From Pseudonocardiales bacterium (GTDB taxonomy: Bacteria > Actinomycetota > Actinomycetes > Mycobacteriales > Pseudonocardiaceae): a stretch of DNA of 64,000 nucleotides. Each line of letters begins with the position of its first letter. The stretch's first letter is position 1. Where the stretch lies: NCBI GenBank assembly GCA_019247305.1, contig JAFAPC010000093.1, positions 35,706-99,705 on the forward strand. The letters run 5' to 3'. Positions 51,263 to 59,791 of this stretch are shown piece by piece. A model generated the notes under the pieces. The model did not search any database. It saw nothing but the letters and a program-made list of their open reading frames with translations, and was not told where the DNA came from. The position numbers and the translations under genes are program-made.

Positions 51263-52293
51263 GATTGGGTTCTCGACGCATGCGAGCGCGTGATGGGCAA
51301 TTGGTTCTGGTGAGTCCGGATTTGCGGTGGGCACTGCCGGTCGATGAGATCGCGCCGACGGTGCAGGACGCGCTGGAGCGTTGGGCAGAGATCGAGGATG
51401 CGCTACGAGCGGCCGACGAGCGATTACGGTCGGGCGAGGTGGCAGGGGTGGAACTCACCGAGGGCGACCTGCTGGCGCCGCTGCCCCGGGCCTACGCCTG
51501 GATCGACTGCGGTGCTTACACAAACCTGATTGAGCTGGCTTGCCAGATGCAGGGCTCTGAGCCGCCCGATCCGGCACGCGCTAGCCACCCACCGTTCTAT
51601 GACGGGGTTTCCAGCCGGTTCATCGCCAGCGGCGAGCCGCTAGCGACGTTGGGCAGCGACGAGTTGGACCTCGAGGCTGAGCTGGCCCTTGTGCTTGCCG
51701 ATGTCGAACTCGGCGCCTCGGCCGAGGAAGCAAGTTCCGCCATTATCGGGGTCACCGTCGTGAATGACGTCAGCCTCCGCGACGTGCTCCGCGACGATGT
51801 GGCCGCCGGGATGGGAATTTATCACGCCAAACCGCCGTGCAGCATGGCGCCCACCATCGTGACTCTGGACGAACTGGGTGATGCCTGGGATGGCGAACGC
51901 GTGCACGCACACATGCACAGCTGGGTAAACAGCCGGTTGATCGGATACCCGGACACCGCAGTAGATATCGTTGCCACGGTACCCGAGTTGATCGCCCAGG
52001 CGGCCAGAACCAGGCCGCTGATCGCTGGCACGGTGCTAGGCACCGGTACGGTGTCCAACCGCGATCCCAAGGTCGGCGCCGCATGCATCCTCGAGCAGCG
52101 GATCCGGGAGACCCTCGCCGACGGTTTCCCCATGACCCGGTTCCTGCGGCCCGGTGACGAATTGGTCATCGATCTGCGCGTGGGGGAGCGCTCGGTGGCC
52201 GGGGCGCTTCACCACACCATTGTGGCGGACCACATGGCCGGCCATGGTGTCGACAAGCCACCGGTCGGCGTGCACAGCGCTCACCGCTCCTGA
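51259..52293 (+). CDS. Fumarylacetoacetate hydrolase (FAH)-family enzyme
   Basis: A 344-aa protein. The FAH core is readable: Asp/Glu metal ligands in LDLEAELALVLADVE (about 135-149), VTVVNDVSLRDVLRDDV, and the PLIAGTVLGTGTVSNRD (GTxxG) motif. These enzymes cleave C-C bonds of beta-diketones or decarboxylate/isomerise keto acids. In a polyketide cluster this could trim or hydrolyse a diketone, an unusual addition. It has an N-terminal helical extension of about 75 residues. ATG 51259 overlaps the preceding stop. Confidence 0.82.
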   Translation: MRLGSRRMRARDGQLVLVSPDLRWALPVDEIAPTVQDALERWAEIEDALRAADERLRSGEVAGVELTEGDLLAPLPRAYAWIDCGAYTNLIELACQMQGSEPPDPARASHPPFYDGVSSRFIASGEPLATLGSDELDLEAELALVLADVELGASAEEASSAIIGVTVVNDVSLRDVLRDDVAAGMGIYHAKPPCSMAPTIVTLDELGDAWDGERVHAHMHSWVNSRLIGYPDTAVDIVATVPELIAQAARTRPLIAGTVLGTGTVSNRDPKVGAACILEQRIRETLADGFPMTRFLRPGDELVIDLRVGERSVAGALHHTIVADHMAGHGVDKPPVGVHSAHRS

Positions 52294-52348
52294 ACCGTCC
52301 GCAAGCTGTGCTTAGCCAAGCGGATGACACCCAGAAAAGGAACAACCC

Positions 52349-52594
52349 ATGGCAGACAACGCAGAGATCCTCGCCGGCCTTGCCGAGATCCTCAAAGAGA
52401 CCACAGCCGGTGCGGCGAAGAACGTGACCGCAGAAAAAAAATTCGTAGACGACTTGGACATCGACTCGCTGACCATGGTGGAGATCGCTGTCATGATAGA
52501 GGAAAGACTCGGCGTGAAGGTCACAGAAGACGAACTCGCCAACCTTGAGACCGTCGGGGACGCAGTAAACTATATTTCCGCGAACTCCAAGTAA
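52349..52594 (+). CDS. Acyl carrier protein dedicated to the cluster
   Basis: An 81-aa carrier protein. The phosphopantetheine Ser40 is in VDDLDIDSLTMVEIAVMIEE, the classical DxDSL motif, flanked by acidic helix II. It carries the growing chain between KS, KR and other partners. A strong AAAGGA site precedes ATG 52349. The position next to KS-type genes rather than the primary fab genes points to a specialised role. Confidence 0.92.
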   Translation: MADNAEILAGLAEILKETTAGAAKNVTAEKKFVDDLDIDSLTMVEIAVMIEERLGVKVTEDELANLETVGDAVNYISANSK

Positions 52595-52621
52595 CGGCGC
52601 TTGATTTTTAGGAGTGCTGAG

Positions 52622-54058
52622 ATGACAGCCTTGGCTGCCACTTCCACCTGCGAAGTCCCCATGCTCAACCCCCACGACCCTGAAATCCGCGTAGCTGCAC
52701 TGTTGGACGCGGGCACCGTCGCCCCCCTACATCACGCCGACTCCAGCGGCGTCTATGCCGTTCGAGGCCAGATCGACGGCGCCAAGGTCATCGTTTACTG
52801 CACCGACGCCACCAAGATGGGTGGCGCGATGAGCACCAAAGGGTGCCGCCACATCGTCGAAGCGATCGATGTCGCCATCCGCGAACGCTGCCCGGTCATC
52901 GGGTTGTGGCATTCTGGCGGCGCACGGCTTTCCGAAGGAGTCGAAGCCCTCGACGCGGTCGGAAGCGTGTTCCACGCGATGATCCGCGCTTCTGGGCGCA
53001 TCCCGCAGATCTCCGTGGTGCTCGGCCCAGCCGCCGGCGGCGCGGCGTACGGCCCCGCTCTCACCGACGTCGTGATCATGGCGCCCACCGGCCGGGTGTT
53101 CGTTACCGGGCCGGACGTCGTCCGTAGCGTTACCGGCGAGCAGATCAACCAGGAAGACCTCGGCGGCGTCGACGCACACAGCAAGAAATCCGGCGTGGTT
53201 CACATCCTCGCCGAGTCCGAAGCCGACGCCTACGTGCGGGTCCGCCGGATCACCGGGCTCCTCGCCCGGCCCGGCCTGTTCGACCTGCACGCGGTGCGCG
53301 AGGAGAAGAATCTCCGCACATTGCTGCCCGAGCAGCCGCAGCGCGCCTACGACATCAAGCCGGTGATCGCCGGGCTCCTCGATGTCGACTCACACGGCGT
53401 CAGCATCTTCGAGGAACTGCAGGCAAAGTGGGCGCCGAACATCGTCGTCGGCCTCGGCCGTCTCGGTGGACGTACCGTCGGGATCGTGGCGAACAACCCG
53501 ATCCGTAAGGGTGGCTGCCTAGACTCGTTGTCCGCGGAGAAAGCATCCCGCTTCGTGCGAATGTGCGACTCGTTCGGCGTTCCACTGCTGGTGCTGGTCG
53601 ACGTCCCGGGTTACCTACCGGGTACCAGCCAGGAGTGGGACGGTATCGTCCGGCGCGGCGCGAAGCTGCTGTACGCGTTCGCCGAAGCCGTCGTGCCCCG
53701 GGTCACGCTGGTGCTGCGGAAGTCCTTCGGTGGCGCGTACATCGCGATGAACGCCCGCTCGCTGGGCGCGACCGCGGTCTACGCATGGCCGCAAGCCGAA
53801 GTCGCCGTGATGGACGCCAAGGCGGCGGTCGGGATCCTGTACCGCAAAAAGCTCGCCGCAGCACCAGAAGACGAGCGCGAAGCTCTGCACGCGTCGCTGG
53901 TCGCTGAGCAGGAACGCGTCGCCGGCGGTGTCAGCCGTGCGATATCGATCGGCGTGGTCGACCAGGTCATCGATCCACCGAAAACCCGGCAGATCCTTGC
54001 CGAAGCCCTCGCCGCGGCCCCCGCAGGCCGTGGCTCCCACGGCAACATCCCACTCTAA
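52622..54058 (+). CDS. Acyl-CoA carboxylase carboxyltransferase (AccD/PccB type)
   Basis: A 478-aa carboxyltransferase beta subunit. Crotonase-fold marks are IGLWHSGGARLSEGVEALDA, VVLGPAAGGAAYGPALTDVV, VFVTGPDVVRSVTGEQINQE and in the second half LVDVPGYLPGTSQEWDGIVR and LRKSFGGAYIAMNARSLGA. It transfers CO2 from biotin to an acyl-CoA, making malonyl- or methylmalonyl-type extender units. No biotin carboxylase/carrier gene is in the cluster, so it would borrow one. The slightly short N-terminus is unlike housekeeping AccD. Confidence 0.88.
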   Translation: MTALAATSTCEVPMLNPHDPEIRVAALLDAGTVAPLHHADSSGVYAVRGQIDGAKVIVYCTDATKMGGAMSTKGCRHIVEAIDVAIRERCPVIGLWHSGGARLSEGVEALDAVGSVFHAMIRASGRIPQISVVLGPAAGGAAYGPALTDVVIMAPTGRVFVTGPDVVRSVTGEQINQEDLGGVDAHSKKSGVVHILAESEADAYVRVRRITGLLARPGLFDLHAVREEKNLRTLLPEQPQRAYDIKPVIAGLLDVDSHGVSIFEELQAKWAPNIVVGLGRLGGRTVGIVANNPIRKGGCLDSLSAEKASRFVRMCDSFGVPLLVLVDVPGYLPGTSQEWDGIVRRGAKLLYAFAEAVVPRVTLVLRKSFGGAYIAMNARSLGATAVYAWPQAEVAVMDAKAAVGILYRKKLAAAPEDEREALHASLVAEQERVAGGVSRAISIGVVDQVIDPPKTRQILAEALAAAPAGRGSHGNIPL

Positions 54059-54102
54059 AACACCACCATAACTGTGTGCGTTAGCTGAAGGGAACCAGTC
54101 AC

Positions 54103-55146
54103 ATGTCGGGTGTTGAGGAACTAAACGAGAACGCTAACGGTCTCACACCATCGACCGTACAGATGCTCGAATTCCACAATGGTTTGAGTATGGCGCACAT
54201 ATTGAGTGTGATCGCCGAAATCGGTGTGGCTGACCAGGTGACCGATGGTCCGCTGGGGGTGGAAGAGCTCGCCAAGCGCACGGGCACCAACGCCGACGCC
54301 TTATACCGGGTGCTGCGCGCGGTGGCGAGCAAGGGAGTGTTCGCCGAGGTCTCGCCACGAACCTTCGGGCTCACGCCACTGGCGGCGACGCTTCGGTCCA
54401 ATGTAGATGGTTCGATGCGGGATGTCTTCAGGCTGCAGGGGCAGCTCTGTATGCTGGACGCATACGCGGCGATCGGGCACTCGGTGCGCACGGGAGAACC
54501 TGCCTTCGAGCACGTGCACGGCACCACCCTGTTCTCCTATCTGACCGCACGACCGGAACTGTCGGAGCTATTCAGCAGCGCAATGGGCAATTCCGCGCGT
54601 CAAATTCAGCGTCCCGTGATCGACGCCTATGACCTTTCGGATGTGCGACGGCTGATCGATATCGGCGGCGCGCATGGTCACCTCGTAGCCGCCATCCTGA
54701 GCCGCTATCCGACGATGAAGGGCGTGGTCTTCGATCTACCTCACGTGGTGCCGGGCGCCGCGGGCGTGCTGGCTAAGGCAGGCGTCGCCGACCGCGCGGA
54801 GATGGTCGGCGGCGACTATCTCCGCGCGGTACCCGCACAAGGCGACGCCTACACAATCTCTCATGTGCTTCATCAGGTGAGCGATGCGGAAGCAGTGACC
54901 GTGCTGACCAATATTCGTAAGGTCATGGCCCCGGCCGGTCGAGTGCTGGTGGTCGACCCGGTGATCCCGGAGGGCGACCTGCCACATCCAGGCAAATTTA
55001 TGGATATCACGATGTTGATGCTGACCCAAGGGCGGGACCGCACCAAGGCTGAGCTTGTCGACCTGTTCGAGCAGGCCGATCTGCGACATGTCGAGACTGT
55101 TGCTCTGTCCGCCCCGTCGAGCATCGTCGTTGCCATGGCCGCCTGA
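54103..55146 (+). CDS. O-methyltransferase (class I SAM, polyketide type)
   Basis: A 347-aa enzyme of the dimeric small-molecule O-methyltransferase family (TcmO/DmpM/hydroxyneurosporene-like). It has a helical dimerisation domain with a winged-helix (LAKRTGTNADALYRVLRAVA), a SAM site LIDIGGAHGHLVAAILSRYP (about 185-204), FDLPHVV, and the catalytic-His region HVLHQVSDAEAVTVLTNIRK. It probably caps a phenol or enol of the product. It has GAAGGG about 12 nt before the ATG and ends the cluster. Confidence 0.87.
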   Translation: MSGVEELNENANGLTPSTVQMLEFHNGLSMAHILSVIAEIGVADQVTDGPLGVEELAKRTGTNADALYRVLRAVASKGVFAEVSPRTFGLTPLAATLRSNVDGSMRDVFRLQGQLCMLDAYAAIGHSVRTGEPAFEHVHGTTLFSYLTARPELSELFSSAMGNSARQIQRPVIDAYDLSDVRRLIDIGGAHGHLVAAILSRYPTMKGVVFDLPHVVPGAAGVLAKAGVADRAEMVGGDYLRAVPAQGDAYTISHVLHQVSDAEAVTVLTNIRKVMAPAGRVLVVDPVIPEGDLPHPGKFMDITMLMLTQGRDRTKAELVDLFEQADLRHVETVALSAPSSIVVAMAA

Positions 55147-55238
55147 CCGGGGACATGAAGGCTCTCTGGGAGCGGAATTTGGGCGACGCGGGGTACGACA
55201 CCGTGCGGATTGCTGGACACCGCCAGGCGTAGCTCGGT

Positions 55239-55322
55239 CGCTCTGGGTGCGCCGAGTTCGACGTCAGAGCTGTGCACGAGGCCCCCGAGAGCTCTCCTGT
55301 CGAACTCGGCGTACCCAGAGCG
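55239..55322. repeat. 33-bp inverted repeat after the PKS-like cluster
   Basis: Left arm 55239-55271 and right arm 55290-55322 are complementary except for about four positions, with an 18-nt loop. The pairing continues imperfectly outward (GGACxCCG on both sides) to about 55215 and 55336. It could terminate the cluster transcript. The length and outward similarity also fit a MITE-like element or remnant. Confidence 0.7.
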
Positions 55323-55346
55323 GTACCAGCCGGCGTCCAGAACGCG

Positions 55347-55494
55347 TCAGCCACCGAAGACTTCTGCAAAGGCTCGAGTACTGCTGGACGACAGCGCCCG
55401 GATGGCTGCCTCGGTATCCGTCAGGTCGGGAAAAACGATGTCGGCTTGCGCCGCCAGGAGATCTTCTATATTTAACGGCCGGTCCGTCTCCCAC
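55347..55494 (-). pseudogene. C-terminal remnant of a HAD-type phosphatase
   Basis: The minus-strand frame ending at TGA 55347-55349 reads EWETDRPLNIEDLLAAQADI then VFPDLTDTEAAIRAL. VFPDLTDT is a common C-terminal sequence in beta-phosphoglucomutase-like HAD enzymes. There is no start or catalytic half upstream; the frame runs into the mshD 3' end. It abuts the palindromic element, consistent with local rearrangement. Confidence 0.45.
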
Positions 55495-56382
55495 TCAGGG
55501 GCGCAGGAACTCAGCGTCGGTGTGGTGGTAGGCGAAGCCCAGCTTCTGGTAGGTGTGCAGGGCAGCGGTGTTGTCGGATTCGACGTAGAGCATCGCCTGC
55601 GACGCCCCCTGCTCGCGCAGATGCGCGAGCCCCAGCACGGTCAGCGCGACGCCCAGACCGCTGCCCTGGGCGTCGGGGTCGACCGCGAGCACATAGACCT
55701 CGCCGAGGCCGCCGGGATGCATCTTGGTCCAGTGGAAGCCGAGCAGCTCCCCGGCCGGGTCCACCGCCAGCAAGAACCCCTTGGGGTCGAACCACGGCTG
55801 TGCCTCGCGCACCGCAAGCTCGCCGGTATCCCATCGGCGCTGTTCGGGATGCCAGCTGAATGCTCGATTGTTCACCTGCACCACGGCGGCCTCGTCCGCA
55901 CCGGGCACAAAGGCGCGCAGTGCCACCCTTTCGGGGAGGGCTCGCTGCGGGATCGGCCCGGCCAAGGCGCGACGCAGCTGAAACAGTTCGCGCTGACGGG
56001 TCAACCCGGCCTGGCGCGCCAGCCGGAGCGCTGCGGGGTGCTCGCCGTGCGCCCACAGCCACAGCGGCCCGGGCACCCGATCGAGTAGCGCGGCGAGCAG
56101 CGCGCCGCCTACCCCGCGGCGCCGGTGTGCGGGGTGCACCGCAAACTCGGCGGTGCGACGCTGCAGGCGTTCGTCCAGTTCTGCGTAGCCGAGGAGCCGG
56201 CCGGTGGACTCGCGGGCCAGGAGGTGCTGCACCACCGTGGTACCGGGATGGTGCAGCCGCAGCGCAGCCGCCTCGGAGATGGGGGCGACGCCGTCGGTGT
56301 CCGCGGCGGCGGCCAGCAGTTCCGCCACCGCGGTGACCTGCTCGTCCAACGGCGCAGCGATCCAACTCAGCGCCAGGGTCAC
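55495..56382 (-). CDS. mshD: Mycothiol synthase
   Basis: A 295-aa protein with two GNAT acetyltransferase domains. The acetyl-CoA loops are visible as FAVHPAHRRRGVGGALLAAL (about 79-98) and VLAVDPDAQGSGLGVALTVL (about 230-249), followed by ALHTYQKLGFAYHHTDAEFL. It acetylates Cys-GlcN-Ins with acetyl-CoA, the last step of mycothiol synthesis, and is a strong actinobacterial marker. It is co-oriented with the GlnR-like regulator, 7 nt apart, as in many Pseudonocardiales genomes. Confidence 0.93.
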   Translation of the reverse strand: MTLALSWIAAPLDEQVTAVAELLAAAADTDGVAPISEAAALRLHHPGTTVVQHLLARESTGRLLGYAELDERLQRRTAEFAVHPAHRRRGVGGALLAALLDRVPGPLWLWAHGEHPAALRLARQAGLTRQRELFQLRRALAGPIPQRALPERVALRAFVPGADEAAVVQVNNRAFSWHPEQRRWDTGELAVREAQPWFDPKGFLLAVDPAGELLGFHWTKMHPGGLGEVYVLAVDPDAQGSGLGVALTVLGLAHLREQGASQAMLYVESDNTAALHTYQKLGFAYHHTDAEFLRP

Positions 56383-56389
56383 CCTCTGG

Positions 56390-57271
56390 TCAACTCCGCT
56401 GCACGGGCAGTGATTCCGGCGGCGGGGCCCGATCTGGGCCGAGCCGGTCTACAGTGACCCATTCTGGATCAATGCTGTCCGAGGTCTCGGCGTCATGCTC
56501 GGCGGCGCGGTCTCCTCCGGCACCAGCTCCGCCGGCACCGGCTTGTCCGGCCCGGTCTTGGTCGGCCCGGTCTTGGTCGGCCCGCTCCCGGGACGCCACG
56601 GTGCGGACCGGCCGGACGAACTTGTAGCCGACGTTGCGCACCGTGCCGATGAGCTGCTCGTGTTCCGGGCCGAGCTTGGCCCGCAGCCGCCGCACATGGA
56701 CGTCCACCGTGCGGGTGCCGCCGAAGAAGTCATAACCCCACACCTCCTGCAGCAACTGCGCCCGGGTGAACACCCGCCCGACGTGTTGCGCAAGATACTT
56801 GAGGAGCTCGAACTCCTTGTAGGTGAGATCCAGCGGCCGACCGCGCAGCCGAGCGGTATAGGTGGTCTCGTCGATCACCAGCTCGCCGAGCACGAGGGAG
56901 GGCCCACGACCTGCGGCGGAGTCGGTGACGCGCCGAGCCAGCAGCAGCCGAAGCCGGGTATCGACCTCGGCCGGGCCCGCGGTGGGCAGCAGGATCTCAT
57001 CGAAACCCCAGTCGGCGGACAGGGCCACCAGTCCACCCTCACTGAGCACGATCACCACCGGCACATCCAGCCCGGTGGATCCCAACAGACGGCACAAGCT
57101 GCGCGAACCAGCCAGGTCCGCGCGCGCGTCGACCAGGACCGCGTCATAGGGGCCGGCGTCCAGCAGGGCGGCGACCTCCGGGGCGGCCGGCCGCACACCG
57201 TGCCCCAACAAGGCCAGCGCGGGTAGCACCGAGGTGGGTGCCGGGTCCGCAGTGAGCAACAGCAGCTCCAT
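56390..57271 (-). CDS. OmpR-type winged-helix regulator (GlnR-like)
   Basis: A 293-aa regulator from ATG 57271 (GAGGGGAG upstream). The N-terminal domain (about 1-120) has a receiver fold but no standard phosphoacceptor set, as in atypical GlnR proteins. The DNA-binding domain (about 130-225) reads [40 protein letters not shown] and [20 protein letters not shown]. The C-terminal tail is a low-complexity RADQDR/GAGG repeat followed by an acidic region, unusual for the family. It may control mshD and nitrogen or redox genes; the target is not shown by sequence. Confidence 0.85.
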   Translation of the reverse strand: MELLLLTADPAPTSVLPALALLGHGVRPAAPEVAALLDAGPYDAVLVDARADLAGSRSLCRLLGSTGLDVPVVIVLSEGGLVALSADWGFDEILLPTAGPAEVDTRLRLLLARRVTDSAAGRGPSLVLGELVIDETTYTARLRGRPLDLTYKEFELLKYLAQHVGRVFTRAQLLQEVWGYDFFGGTRTVDVHVRRLRAKLGPEHEQLIGTVRNVGYKFVRPVRTVASRERADQDRADQDRAGQAGAGGAGAGGDRAAEHDAETSDSIDPEWVTVDRLGPDRAPPPESLPVQRS

Positions 57272-57412
57272 GCCCGCTCCCCTCTGGTTGGAGGTTGGCG
57301 GTGTCACCACCGGGTCGAGCCTTAGGGTGGGGCTGCGACCTACCACATGTTCTGGGGAGAATACCGTGCCCGCGCATGGTCACCATGAACATGGACAGGA
57401 TGGTAGAGCAGC

Positions 57413-58210
57413 GTGCGCAAATTCATCATCGTGGTGCTGGTCGTCGTGACCCTGGCCGTGGCGGCGGACTTCGGTGCCGCAGCGGTTGCCGAACACACGG
57501 TAGCCGAGCAGCTACGTCAGCGGCTCGGACTGCCCAGTGACCCTTCCGTGCGCATCACCGGCTTCCCGTTCCTCACCCAAGCGCTGGCTGGCCAGTACTC
57601 CGCCATTGACGTGCGGGCAAGCGGGGTGTCCGTGGGCTCGCTGCACGACCTCGACGTGGAGGCGACGCTGCACGACGTCGAGGCACCGCTGCCCGAGGTA
57701 ACCTCAGGCCAGCTCAGCTCGGTACGGGCGGCGTGGGTGGAGGGCCGGGTCCGGATCAAGGACCGCGACCTCGGGCGGGCGATCGGGATCGACGACTTAC
57801 GGATTCAGCAGCCCACTGACCAGGAACTCACGGAACTGCCGCCAGGCGCCCAGTTACGTCGAACGTCCGCTGGCGATGCCACCATGGGCACCCGCGCACC
57901 GGTCCGGATGGTGGCGACCATCACCCTCGCCGGTCAGCGCACCGAGGTCATCGCGATCGGAGTGATCGAACTGACTGATGGCCTGGTACGGATCACCACC
58001 AGCGACGTCCGACTGTCCCCGCAGGGCCTCGGCGCGGTGAACCTGCCGCGGGGAATCCGCCAGAGCCTGCTCAGGGAACTGAGCACCGACGTCAAACCCG
58101 GCAGTCTCCCGTTCGCCGCCACCCCTACCCGGGTCTGGGTGCAGGATGGGTCGGTGGTCGTGGAGGGCACCGCCAGCAACGTCACCCTGGGCCAGGCCGG
58201 CTCACGTTAG
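57413..58210 (+). CDS. DUF2993 protein (LmeA-like lipid-binding)
   Basis: A 265-aa exported protein. Residues 1-28 form a membrane anchor or signal (IIVVLVVVTLAVAADFGAAA). The DUF2993 pattern follows: VRITGFPFLTQALAGQYSAI, VEATLHDVEAPLPEVTSGQL and the C-terminal TPTRVWVQDGSVVVEG. In mycobacteria LmeA binds phospholipids and aids mannan elongation of lipomannan. GTG 57413 is a start with a GAGCAG site. It converges with the transporter gene and overlaps its stop by 4 nt. Confidence 0.82.
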   Translation: MRKFIIVVLVVVTLAVAADFGAAAVAEHTVAEQLRQRLGLPSDPSVRITGFPFLTQALAGQYSAIDVRASGVSVGSLHDLDVEATLHDVEAPLPEVTSGQLSSVRAAWVEGRVRIKDRDLGRAIGIDDLRIQQPTDQELTELPPGAQLRRTSAGDATMGTRAPVRMVATITLAGQRTEVIAIGVIELTDGLVRITTSDVRLSPQGLGAVNLPRGIRQSLLRELSTDVKPGSLPFAATPTRVWVQDGSVVVEGTASNVTLGQAGSR

Positions 58211-59478
58211 CGTCCGGCGCTGAGCAGCAGGACCCCGACGCTCAGCGCCACCGCCGTGACCGCCAGGCCCAGGCCGGTGAGCACGAACTTGCGCAACGGA
58301 ACCCGAACACCATGATCATGGCATGACTCCAGGCACAGCAACGTCGCCAAGGACGCCCACGGAGTGACGATCGGGCCTACGTTGGTGCCGATGAGCAGAG
58401 CCAACAACTGGTCGCTGTTCGTCGCCGGGACGGCCGTCTCTCCTGCGGTATAAGCGGGCAGGTTGTTGAGCACGTTGGATAATCCGGCGCCAGCCACCGC
58501 GGCCCGATACGCACCGATTCCGTTGGGATCGGTGCCGATGAGCGCTGTCATAACCTCAGCCAGGCCATACCGGCTCAGCGTCGGAACCACCAGGAACAGC
58601 CCGGTGACGAACACCAAAAGTTGCCAGGGAACCAGGCTCAGCCGCAGCGTCTCGCGGTCGAGGATGGCAAAGGCGACCACGACGATCAGCGCGGCGCCGC
58701 CAGCGGAATAGCCGATGTGATCGTGGATGAGCGGGATGGTGACGATGAACAACACGCAGGCCGTCCCCGCGACCCCGAACAGGACGCGCTGCCTGGGTTG
58801 AGCAAACGTCAGCGGCGGTGGTGGAACATAGCGATCGGTTCCCCGCTGCCTCCGGCGCCAGTAGAACACCCAGAGAAAGACCATGGTGACCACCAGCGCG
58901 GCCAGTTGTGAAAGCCACATCCGGGCAGCGAATGCCGGTGCCGCGAGCGTCACCCGATCAGCAGCGAGCAGGTTGGTGAGGTTCGAGACCGGCAAGAGCA
59001 GGCTCGCGGTATTGGCCAGCCAGATCGTGGTCATCGCGAGCGGGAGAGGCACGATCCGCGCTGTGGGCGCCAGGGCGAGCATCACCGGGGTGAGCAACAC
59101 AGCCGTCGTGTCCAGGTTGAGGACCATCGTCGTCAGGGCGGCGAAGGCCACACAGCACACGAACAGCGCCAGATAGTTGCCCCGCCCCACGATCGCCATC
59201 TGGACCGCGATCACGTCAAAGACTTGGGCCTGCCTGGCCAGCTTGGCCAACACGATCACGCTGCCGAGGAACAACAGCAGCGGCGCGATGCGCCGGAGGT
59301 TGCTCTCGGCCTGCGCGGCCGGCAACAGCCCCGTGAGGACGCACAAGATCCCAGCGACACACAGCCCGATCCGAACCCAGTCCAGCACACTGGGCTTGCG
59401 CAGCAGGGCGCGCAGGCCCCGCTCGCGCGGGGCAGCATCCCCCTGGATGGGCGCAACACGACCGGGTACACCCGACAT
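58207..59478 (-). CDS. ArsB/SLC13-type ion transporter
   Basis: A 423-aa membrane protein with about 11 hydrophobic helices. The ion-transporter superfamily signature regions include TTMVLNLDTTAVLLTPVMLA (about 114-133), SLLLPVSNLTNLLA and, in the second repeat, SNVLNNLPAYTAG with GTNVGPIVTP. Members export arsenite or import dicarboxylates or sodium ions; the substrate is undetermined, and no ars gene is adjacent. ATG 59478 follows GATCCACG; no strong ribosome site is seen. Confidence 0.82.
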   Translation of the reverse strand: MSGVPGRVAPIQGDAAPRERGLRALLRKPSVLDWVRIGLCVAGILCVLTGLLPAAQAESNLRRIAPLLLFLGSVIVLAKLARQAQVFDVIAVQMAIVGRGNYLALFVCCVAFAALTTMVLNLDTTAVLLTPVMLALAPTARIVPLPLAMTTIWLANTASLLLPVSNLTNLLAADRVTLAAPAFAARMWLSQLAALVVTMVFLWVFYWRRRQRGTDRYVPPPPLTFAQPRQRVLFGVAGTACVLFIVTIPLIHDHIGYSAGGAALIVVVAFAILDRETLRLSLVPWQLLVFVTGLFLVVPTLSRYGLAEVMTALIGTDPNGIGAYRAAVAGAGLSNVLNNLPAYTAGETAVPATNSDQLLALLIGTNVGPIVTPWASLATLLCLESCHDHGVRVPLRKFVLTGLGLAVTAVALSVGVLLLSAGR

Positions 59479-59584
59479 GATCGTGGATCGCTTTCGTCAG
59501 CGCACGGACTCGGCGCGCCCGTCATTCACCCAGTTTATGGAACGACGGTCCCACAGACCGAGCGCCTCCGGTAGCCTCGCCCTC

Positions 59585-59659
59585 GTGGACTCGCTGCTGA
59601 CCAAGCGCCGAGCGGTCGATTTCTGCCGTGTGCACAGCAGTCTCTGTCCGCTGCCCTGA
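59585..59659 (+). CDS. Leader peptide of the sulfurtransferase operon
   Basis: A 24-aa product, MDSLLTKRRAVDFCRVHSSL ending CPLP, from GTG 59585. Actinobacterial sulfur-metabolism operons often carry short upstream genes with this RRxVDxCRVxSxLC signature, and cysteine-codon-rich small genes attenuate transcription or translation when cysteine is plentiful. A stem (59665-59671 with 59700-59706) follows the stop and could be the regulated structure. The gene ends 132 nt before the sulfurtransferase. Confidence 0.65.
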   Translation: MDSLLTKRRAVDFCRVHSSLCPLP

Positions 59660-59791
59660 CCGGGCGGTGACTCCCGCGCCATCGCCGGTGAGCAGCCGGG
59701 TCACCGTCTTGACCTCCGGATAGCCCAACTCCCCTATGGCGCAGGGTGGCACCGCTGCGCACAACGCCAACACCGAACGAGGAGCGCTCAC

